DNA of 64,000 nucleotides from Polaromonas sp. 39-63-25 (GTDB lineage Bacteria > Pseudomonadota > Gammaproteobacteria > Burkholderiales > Burkholderiaceae_C). Positions 58,518 through 64,000 of the stretch are shown here, piece after piece. Numbering within the stretch: the first letter of the stretch is position 1; the number at the start of each line of letters is the position of its first letter. The notes under the pieces were generated by a model. It worked only from the letters and a program-made list of their open reading frames with translations, was not told where the DNA came from and searched no databases. The DNA lies in assembly GCF_002278925.1 (NCBI RefSeq), contig NZ_NCJH01000006.1:186001-250000 (forward strand). Reading direction: 5' to 3'. A program made the translations under genes and the position numbers.

Positions 58518-58682
58518 CTAGTGCAGTGTTGCACGCTATCTGGAACATAAAAATGCGTCTTTTGCGCCATGGCGGCGTTGCAAATCCGCGCGATACCCGG
58601 GGTATCGCTGTGGTTTGCGCCTAGCCCTGACCCAAAATCCATCATCTTTATTTGTTCCATCCAGCATGCAACACTGCACTAG
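58518..58682. mobile_element. 165-bp MITE with IS630/Tc1-like ends, in the leader of valS
   Basis: The ends CTAGTGCAGTGTTGCA (58518-58533) and its exact complement (58667-58682) are perfect 16-bp inverted repeats; similarity continues inward for about 35 bases with few mismatches and small gaps. Outermost CTAG holds a TA at each side, consistent with a TA target duplication. The middle has a GCGATACC-CGG-GGTATCGC hairpin and no open frame. The right end is 23 bases before the valS ATG, and a TAAAAT (58482-58487) before the left end may be the valS -10, so the MITE may be transcribed in the leader. Confidence 0.85.
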
Positions 58683-58705
58683 GCGATGCCGTTTTTCATT
58701 GCCCC

Positions 58706-61615
58706 ATGACCGCCTCTGCCACCCCCACGCCCGCCAGCCCCGCTCCTGCCGACACCCCAACACCCCGGGTGACCGTGCCCACGCCCGGCCTGGACAGCCT
58801 GGCCAAGTCCTTCGAACCCGCAGCGATTGAACGCCAGTGGGCCCCGCTCTGGGAAGGCAGCGGCATGTACGAACCGACGCTGGACGCGGCCAAGCCCTCG
58901 TTTTCCATCCAGCTGCCGCCGCCCAATGTGACCGGCACCCTGCACATGGGCCACGCTTTCAACCAGACCATCATGGACTCGCTCACGCGTTACCACCGCA
59001 TGAAGGGCGACAACACGCTGTGGGTGCCAGGCACCGACCATGCGGGCATCGCCACGCAAATCGTGGTCGAACGCAAGCTGCAAGGCGAAGGCCAAAGCCG
59101 GCACGACCTGGGCCGCGAGAAGTTTGCCGAGAAGGTCTGGGAGTGGAAGGAAGAGTCCGGCACCACCATCACGCGCCAGATGCGCCGCATGGGCGACTCG
59201 GTGTCCTGGAAACACGAATACTTCACCATGGACCCCAAGATGTCCAAGGTCGTCACCTCGACCTTTGTGCAGCTCTACGAGCAGGGCCTGATCTACCGCG
59301 GCAAACGCCTGGTCAACTGGGACCCGATTCTCAAATCCGCTGTATCGGACCTGGAAGTTGAAAGCGAAGAGGAAGACGGTTTTCTCTGGCACATCGCCTA
59401 CCCGCTGGCCGACGGAAGCGGTTCGCTGACCGTGGCGACAACGCGTCCTGAAACCATGCTGGGCGACGTGGCCTTGATGGTGCACCCCGACGACGAACGC
59501 TACCAGCACCTGATCGGCAAGCTCGTGAAGCTGCCGCTATGCGACCGCGACATCCCGGTGATTGCCGACGACTACGTGGACAAGGCCTTCGGCACCGGCG
59601 TGGTGAAAGTCACGCCGGCGCACGATGCCAACGACTACGCGGTCGGCCAGCGCCACCAGTTGCCCATCATCGGTGTGCTCACGCTGGACGCGGCCATCAA
59701 CGACAACGCGCCCGAGAAGTACCGCGGACTGGACCGCTTTGTGGCGCGTAAAGCCGTGGTGGCCGACCTCGAAGCGCTGGGCCACCTGGTCGAAGTCAAG
59801 AAACACAAACTGATGGTGCCGCGTTGCGCCCGCACCGGCCAGGTGATCGAACCCATGCTGACCGACCAGTGGTTTGTCGCCATGACCAAGGTCAGCGACA
59901 AGGACCCGACCGGCAAGTCGATTGCGCAAAAAGCCATCGATGCGGTGGAGAGCGGTGCGGTGAAGTTTGTGCCCGAACAATGGGTCAACACCTACAACCA
60001 GTGGATGGGCAACATCCAGGACTGGTGCATCTCGCGCCAGCTCTGGTGGGGCCACCAGATTCCGGCCTGGTACGACGAGGACGGCAAGGTCTACGTCGCG
60101 GAAAACGAAGCTGCGGCGCAAGCCCAGGCGCCGGGCAAGACCCTGCGCCGGGATGAAGACGTGCTCGACACCTGGTACTCCTCGGCGCTGGTGCCCTTCT
60201 CCTCGCTGGGCTGGCCCGAGAAGACCAAAGAGCTGGACCTCTTCCTGCCGTCCAGCGTGCTGGTGACCGGTTACGACATCATCTTCTTCTGGGTCGCCCG
60301 GATGATCATGATGACGACGCACTTCACCGGCCAGGTGCCCTTCCACCATGTGTATATCCACGGCTTGGTGAAAGACGCGCAGGGCAAGAAGATGAGCAAG
60401 TCCGAAGGCAATGTGCTGGACCCGGTGGACCTGATCGACGGCATAGCACTGCCGCCGCTGCTGGACAAACGCTCGCAGGGCCTGCGCAAGCCCGAAACCG
60501 CACCTGCTGTGCGCAAGAACACCGAGAAAGAATTCCCGACGGGCATTCCGGCCTACGGCGCCGATGCCCTGCGTTTCACCTTTGCCTCGCTGGCCAGCCT
60601 GGGCCGCAGCATCAACTTCGACAGCAAACGCTGCGAGGGCTACCGCAACTTCTGCAACAAGCTCTGGAACGCCACACGTTTCACGCTGATGAACTGCGAA
60701 GGCCAGGATTGCGGACTGAGCGAGCACACCAAGGAGCAGTGCGCGCCCGGTGGCGAGTTCCACAACTACATGACGTTCTCGCAGGCGGACCGCTGGATTT
60801 CATCGACCCTGCAGCGCGTGGAAGCCGACGTGGCCAAAGGTTTTGCCGAATACCGCCTCGACAACGTGGCCGGCCGCATTTACCAGTTTGTCTGGGACGA
60901 GTTCTGCGACTGGTACCTGGAAATTGCCAAGGTGCAGATCCAGAACGGCAGTCCCGCCGAGCAGCGCGCCACCCGCCGCACGCTGATCCGCACGCTGGAG
61001 GCCATCCTGCGCCTGGCGCACCCGGTGATTCCTTTCATCACCGAAGAGCTCTGGCAAAAAGTCGCACCGGTCGCCGGCCTGAAAAAGGGCGATTACATTG
61101 GCCAGGCCGCTTACCCGCAAAGCCAGCCCGGCAAGATCGATGCACTGGCGGAAGCGCACGTGACCAAGCTCAAAACCCTGGTCGATGCCTGCCGCAACCT
61201 GCGCGGCGAAATGAAGGTGTCGCCCGCCGCGCGGCTGCCGCTCTTCGTGGTCGGCGACCACGCTTTCATGCGCCAGTCCGCGCCTGTGATCAAGGCGCTG
61301 GCCAAGCTCAGCGAGGTCAGGGTATTTGAAAGCGAAACCGAATGGGCTGCGGCGGCGCAGGCCGCGCCTGTGGCCGTGGTGGGCGAGGCGAGAGTCTGCC
61401 TGCACATGGAAGTGGATGTCGCCGCCGAGAAGGCGCGCATAGGCAAGGAGATTGCCCGCCTTGAAGGCGAGCTGGTCAAGGTCCAGGCCAAACTCGCCAA
61501 CGAGGCCTTTGTGGCCAAGGTGCCACCGGCCGTGCTGGAGCAGGAGCGCAAGCGGCTGACGGACTTCACCGCCACGCTGGAAAAACTTCGCGAGCAGCTG
61601 GCCAGGCTCAACTAA
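58706..61615 (+). CDS. valS: Valyl-tRNA synthetase
   Basis: ValS charges tRNA-Val and edits mischarged threonine. The 969-residue product has the class I signatures HMGH at 80-83 ([12 protein letters not shown]) and KMSKS at 562-566 (KKMSKSEGN), the editing domain ([19 protein letters not shown]), the anticodon-binding domain ([21 protein letters not shown]) and a C-terminal coiled coil ([29 protein letters not shown]). The start is ATG 58706. A longer in-frame start at 58652 lies inside the MITE and is not credible. The N-terminal 40 residues are Pro/Thr-rich and longer than in many ValS. Confidence 0.97.
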   Translation: MTASATPTPASPAPADTPTPRVTVPTPGLDSLAKSFEPAAIERQWAPLWEGSGMYEPTLDAAKPSFSIQLPPPNVTGTLHMGHAFNQTIMDSLTRYHRMKGDNTLWVPGTDHAGIATQIVVERKLQGEGQSRHDLGREKFAEKVWEWKEESGTTITRQMRRMGDSVSWKHEYFTMDPKMSKVVTSTFVQLYEQGLIYRGKRLVNWDPILKSAVSDLEVESEEEDGFLWHIAYPLADGSGSLTVATTRPETMLGDVALMVHPDDERYQHLIGKLVKLPLCDRDIPVIADDYVDKAFGTGVVKVTPAHDANDYAVGQRHQLPIIGVLTLDAAINDNAPEKYRGLDRFVARKAVVADLEALGHLVEVKKHKLMVPRCARTGQVIEPMLTDQWFVAMTKVSDKDPTGKSIAQKAIDAVESGAVKFVPEQWVNTYNQWMGNIQDWCISRQLWWGHQIPAWYDEDGKVYVAENEAAAQAQAPGKTLRRDEDVLDTWYSSALVPFSSLGWPEKTKELDLFLPSSVLVTGYDIIFFWVARMIMMTTHFTGQVPFHHVYIHGLVKDAQGKKMSKSEGNVLDPVDLIDGIALPPLLDKRSQGLRKPETAPAVRKNTEKEFPTGIPAYGADALRFTFASLASLGRSINFDSKRCEGYRNFCNKLWNATRFTLMNCEGQDCGLSEHTKEQCAPGGEFHNYMTFSQADRWISSTLQRVEADVAKGFAEYRLDNVAGRIYQFVWDEFCDWYLEIAKVQIQNGSPAEQRATRRTLIRTLEAILRLAHPVIPFITEELWQKVAPVAGLKKGDYIGQAAYPQSQPGKIDALAEAHVTKLKTLVDACRNLRGEMKVSPAARLPLFVVGDHAFMRQSAPVIKALAKLSEVRVFESETEWAAAAQAAPVAVVGEARVCLHMEVDVAAEKARIGKEIARLEGELVKVQAKLANEAFVAKVPPAVLEQERKRLTDFTATLEKLREQLARLN

Positions 61616-61640
61616 CACCGAACGAGGAGGATCCGTTCAA

Positions 61641-61732
61641 GCAGGGGCCGCGGGTCCGGCTTTGCCGGCCCGCAGGCGCAGCGGCCCCCTTGGGGGGCAG
61701 AAAGCTACACGCAGTGAGCGAACGTGGGGGCC
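61641..61732 (+). repeat. Repeat family B, copy 2
   Basis: About 90 bp with CCGGCTTTGCCGG, GGCCCCCTTGGGGGGC and AGCTACACGCAGTGAGCGAA then CGTGGGGGCC. It is nearly identical to copy 1 and lies between the convergent valS and dehydrogenase genes, where it may act as a two-way terminator. Confidence 0.75.
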
Positions 61733-61737
61733 ACGTC

Positions 61738-62757
61738 CTAACGTGCCTCGAACTCCGGTTCGGACCATTGCGAAGGTGACTCGGCGCCGGGCAGCCCGAA
61801 GTCCATCGGCGCGCTGGGCAGGGAATCCGGTCCCCGTTGTTGCCCGGCCGTGATGGCTTCATGCATGCGGTGCGCCACATACCAGCTGGAGCGAAGGCGC
61901 GCTTCCCGGGTATGGGACCCCAGGCGGGGCGTGATGAACAGGTTCCTCAATCCCTGGACGGGTGAGCCGGCAGCCGTGAAGTTGCTCTCGGCGCCGTCCA
62001 GAATGCAGGCTTCGATGCGGCCATCACACAAGGCGGCAGCCAATGCGTTTTCATCAAACAGTGCGCTGCGGCTGATACCCACCCACAACTGGCCGTGCTT
62101 GCAGGCGGCCAGCAGCTTCTCGTTGACAAAGCTTCGGAAGCGCTCGGCATAAAGCATCTGGACCGACACCGCATCCGCCTGGCTGACCAGTTCGGTCAGG
62201 GTCACCGGCTGGATGCGCAGACGCTCCCAGATCGGCGCGGTATGGTGAACCGCAGGGTCATAACCGATCAGGCGCACGCCCAGGCCCGTGAGCATGCCGG
62301 CCAGCGTGTGCGCGGTCGGGGCCAGCCCGAGGATGCCCACCGTGCTGCCGTGCAACTCGCGACCCATCTGGGTGCTGGGATGGCGGCGCCCCATCAGGGC
62401 CGCCACCACACCCCGACGGTACAGCAGCAGCAGGCTGCTCAGCAGGTACTCGGCATTGGAGCGCACATTGGCGCTGCTGGCGTGGATGACCTTGATACCG
62501 CGCTCCTTGCAGGCCTCCAGGTCGGTGTTGTCGGTGCCCACATGCAGGCGGCCGACGGCCTTGAGCTTGGGCATGAAGTCAAGAAACTCGCGGGTCACCA
62601 CCGTTTGACGCGGGAACACGATGCCGCGGCTTTTGTAAGCCGCCTTGCGCAACACCACCATGTCGTCCGCGAGTTCGGGACGGTATTGCACGTTATGCCG
62701 GGTTTCGAGCCAGGCCATGGCTTCTGGAACCAATGCATCAAGAAGTAAGATGTCCAC
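61738..62757 (-). CDS. D-2-hydroxyacid dehydrogenase family protein
   Basis: The 339-residue product follows the phosphoglycerate/D-lactate dehydrogenase pattern: VGRLHVGTDNTDLEACKERG and VIHASSANVRSNAEYLLSSLLLL, a Rossmann part GSTVGILGLAPTAHTLAGML with a degenerate glycine motif, then VGISRSALFDENAL (catalytic Arg), DGAESNF (Glu) and ITPRLGSHTREA (His). The Arg-Glu-His trio is present. The GxGxxG motif reads GLAPTA, unlike active SerA enzymes, so NAD binding may be altered. A C-terminal 40-residue tail is Pro/Ser-rich. Substrate unknown. It is divergent from galU. Confidence 0.85.
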   Translation of the reverse strand: MDILLLDALVPEAMAWLETRHNVQYRPELADDMVVLRKAAYKSRGIVFPRQTVVTREFLDFMPKLKAVGRLHVGTDNTDLEACKERGIKVIHASSANVRSNAEYLLSSLLLLYRRGVVAALMGRRHPSTQMGRELHGSTVGILGLAPTAHTLAGMLTGLGVRLIGYDPAVHHTAPIWERLRIQPVTLTELVSQADAVSVQMLYAERFRSFVNEKLLAACKHGQLWVGISRSALFDENALAAALCDGRIEACILDGAESNFTAAGSPVQGLRNLFITPRLGSHTREARLRSSWYVAHRMHEAITAGQQRGPDSLPSAPMDFGLPGAESPSQWSEPEFEAR

Positions 62758-62848
62758 GTCGTGTCCTGTTTGCTGTTATTCTTTTTCGTCATGCTTCTGA
62801 CTCTGTGTCAGTAACGCAACACTCTAGTTCCATTCCCAAGCCAAGTAA

Positions 62849-63760
62849 ATGAAAAAAGTCACAACTTTAAAGAAGGCGGTTTTCCCCGTCGCAGGCCTCG
62901 GAACACGGTTTTTGCCCGCTACCAAAGCTCAGCCCAAGGAAATGCTGCCCGTTGTGGACAAGCCGCTGATCCAGTACGCGGTCGAAGAAGCCTACGCGGC
63001 GGGCATACGCCACATGATTTTTGTTACAGGACGCAATAAACGGGCCATCGAAGACCACTTCGATACTGCCTATGAACTAGAGACCGAACTTGAAGCCGCC
63101 AAGAAGCACCATCTGCTGGAAATCGTCCGCTCGATGAACCCTGGCGACATGGATTTTTCCTATGTACGCCAGCCGCGCTCGCTGGGTTTGGGCCATGCGG
63201 TGCTATGCGCAGAACACCTGGTCGGCGATGAACCTTTTGCAGTGTTGCTGGCCGATGATCTGATGGTGGGCGAGCCCCCGGTCCTGGCGCAGATGGCCGC
63301 CCGATTCGAGCAAGTCCAGCAATCGATTCTGGCGGTGCAGGAAGTGCCGCTGGAGCACACCCGGCGCTACGGCATCGTGGCCACCGAGCCTGCGGTCGAC
63401 GGCCTGATGAAAGTCAACAAGATGGTGGAAAAGCCAGCGCCGGAAGTGGCGCCCTCACGCATGGGGGTGGCAGGACGCTACATCCTGACGCCTGCCGTGT
63501 TCCGGCACATACGCAGCCAGCCTACCGGCGTTGGTGGAGAGATTCAGCTGACCGATGGCATTGCCGGCCTGATGGGTGAAGAGAGCGTCTACGCTTTTCA
63601 GTACGCCGGCAAACGGTATGACTGCGGCAGCAAGGAAGGTTTCCTCGAGGCCACCGTCGAGCTGGCCCTGCAGCACCCTGAAGTGGGCGCCCATTTCAGA
63701 AACTACCTGGAAAACCTGCAGATCGGCTGGTCGGGCCAGGAACGCAGAAAACCGCATTGA
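62849..63760 (+). CDS. galU: UTP-glucose-1-phosphate uridylyltransferase
   Basis: GalU makes UDP-glucose for polysaccharides, including periplasmic glucans. The 303-residue product has the nucleotidyltransferase start [20 protein letters not shown] and [20 protein letters not shown], then [13 protein letters not shown] with the metal-binding Asp, and [18 protein letters not shown] at the C-terminus, all diagnostic of GalU. The start is ATG 62849. Its product is the donor for the glucan synthase-like enzyme at 2331-10487, though the two genes are not adjacent. Confidence 0.96.
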   Translation: MKKVTTLKKAVFPVAGLGTRFLPATKAQPKEMLPVVDKPLIQYAVEEAYAAGIRHMIFVTGRNKRAIEDHFDTAYELETELEAAKKHHLLEIVRSMNPGDMDFSYVRQPRSLGLGHAVLCAEHLVGDEPFAVLLADDLMVGEPPVLAQMAARFEQVQQSILAVQEVPLEHTRRYGIVATEPAVDGLMKVNKMVEKPAPEVAPSRMGVAGRYILTPAVFRHIRSQPTGVGGEIQLTDGIAGLMGEESVYAFQYAGKRYDCGSKEGFLEATVELALQHPEVGAHFRNYLENLQIGWSGQERRKPH

Positions 63761-63785
63761 GCGCTTGACTGCGATTCACTGATAT

Positions 63786-64000
63786 TCAGCGGCGCTTGAG
63801 CACGTGGGTGAAGTCGCCGCCTTCGGCCTGCTGCTCCACCAGCTCGTTGCCGGTCTGCTTGGCAAACGCCATGAAGTCGCGCGTCGAGCCGGGGTCGGTC
63901 GAAACCACCCGTAGCAACTGGCCGCTGCTCATCTCGGCCAGGGCCTTTTTGGCCTTCAGGATGGGCAGGGGGCAATTCAGGCCGCGGGTGTCTAACTCTT
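63786..64000 (-). CDS. TusA/SirA-family sulfur-transfer protein, 5' end outside the window
   Basis: Read leftward from the right edge, the frame gives ELDTRGLNCPLPILKAKKAL, then ending EGGDFTHVLKRR. The CPxP motif (NCPLPILK) with its catalytic Cys identifies the TusA/SirA family, which carries persulfide sulfur in tRNA thiolation or cofactor synthesis. About 70 of the expected 75-80 residues are visible. It converges on galU. Whether it is TusA itself or a paralogue cannot be decided. Confidence 0.9.
   Translation of the reverse strand, partial: ELDTRGLNCPLPILKAKKALAEMSSGQLLRVVSTDPGSTRDFMAFAKQTGNELVEQQAEGGDFTHVLKRR

Noticed and set aside
58652..58705. An N-terminal extension of valS starting at 58652
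   Set aside because: It would be translated from the right end of the MITE and is not part of ValS; ATG 58706 is the sensible start.
1..64000. CRISPR arrays, rRNA, tRNA, prophage and transposase genes were looked for across the window
   Set aside because: No evenly spaced direct repeats, no conserved tRNA arms such as the GGTTCGAATCC type, no phage structural genes and no transposase motifs were seen by eye.

Overview
The window is about 64 kb of GC-rich, densely coding bacterial chromosome. Gene content and local repeats point to a betaproteobacterium of the family Comamonadaceae, with relatives such as Polaromonas, Rhodoferax or Variovorax as the best guess. The support is recognition of an orphan Bug/TctC-type receptor, a long-form QueF, a rubrerythrin/Fe-S/DUF3501 cluster and short palindromic repeats typical of that family. 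I see no rRNA, tRNA, CRISPR array, prophage or transposase gene.

Layout. 1-10.5 kb: the end of ppc, three small hypothetical genes, and one 8.2-kb gene for a cyclic beta-1,2-glucan synthase-like enzyme. 10.6-15.8 kb: a secreted Cache protein, an ABC ATPase lacking key catalytic residues, a DTW-domain tRNA-modifying enzyme, an AI-2E family membrane protein and an AlgZ/AlgR-like two-component pair. 16-21.3 kb: argH, broken here by a small deletion with frameshift, then a QseBC-like pair and an HtrA/DegP protease. 21.4-29.7 kb: the paired alpha-2-macroglobulin and penicillin-binding protein 1C genes. 29.7-33 kb: a SelA-like PLP enzyme, an FMN-dependent alpha-hydroxy-acid dehydrogenase and a divergent BLUF protein. 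33.3-36.6 kb: an apparent three-gene operon of a chorismate mutase/PchB-like protein, a Bug receptor and a TrpE-TrpG-like fusion that lacks expected catalytic residues. 36.6-39 kb: a dihaem cytochrome c and DinB. 39.2-44.8 kb: an apparent operon of FIST sensor, PAS-GGDEF cyclase and a GspE/PilB-type ATPase with MshEN-like c-di-GMP-binding repeats. 44.9-48 kb: an ECF sigma/anti-sigma pair flanked by a small lipoprotein gene and a secreted TPR gene that share a bipartite promoter-like motif. 48-52.9 kb: a crotonase, queF, an alpha/beta hydrolase, a prolyl-4-hydroxylase-like dioxygenase and yaaA. 53-55.4 kb: DUF3501, an Fe-S protein and rubrerythrin. 55.7-58.4 kb: VOC protein, FAD monooxygenase and DUF2783. 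58.5-64 kb: a MITE, valS, a hydroxyacid dehydrogenase, galU and a partial TusA-like gene.

Repeats are the most striking feature at the scale of the whole window. Family A is a short palindrome followed by a hairpin that often ends in a T-run; there are nine copies, several of them running into coding sequence. Family B (three copies) is about 90 bp with internal hairpins. Family C is a REP-like palindrome. One 165-bp MITE with IS630/Tc1-like ends lies just before valS. pbpC alone carries three repeat-derived segments without losing its frame.

The most interesting candidate systems are the FIST/diguanylate cyclase/MshEN-ATPase operon (sensor, second-messenger enzyme and effector side by side), the catalytically degenerate chorismate-type cluster, and the ECF circuit with its shared motif. 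All functions are inferred by reading motifs by eye; no search or alignment was run.
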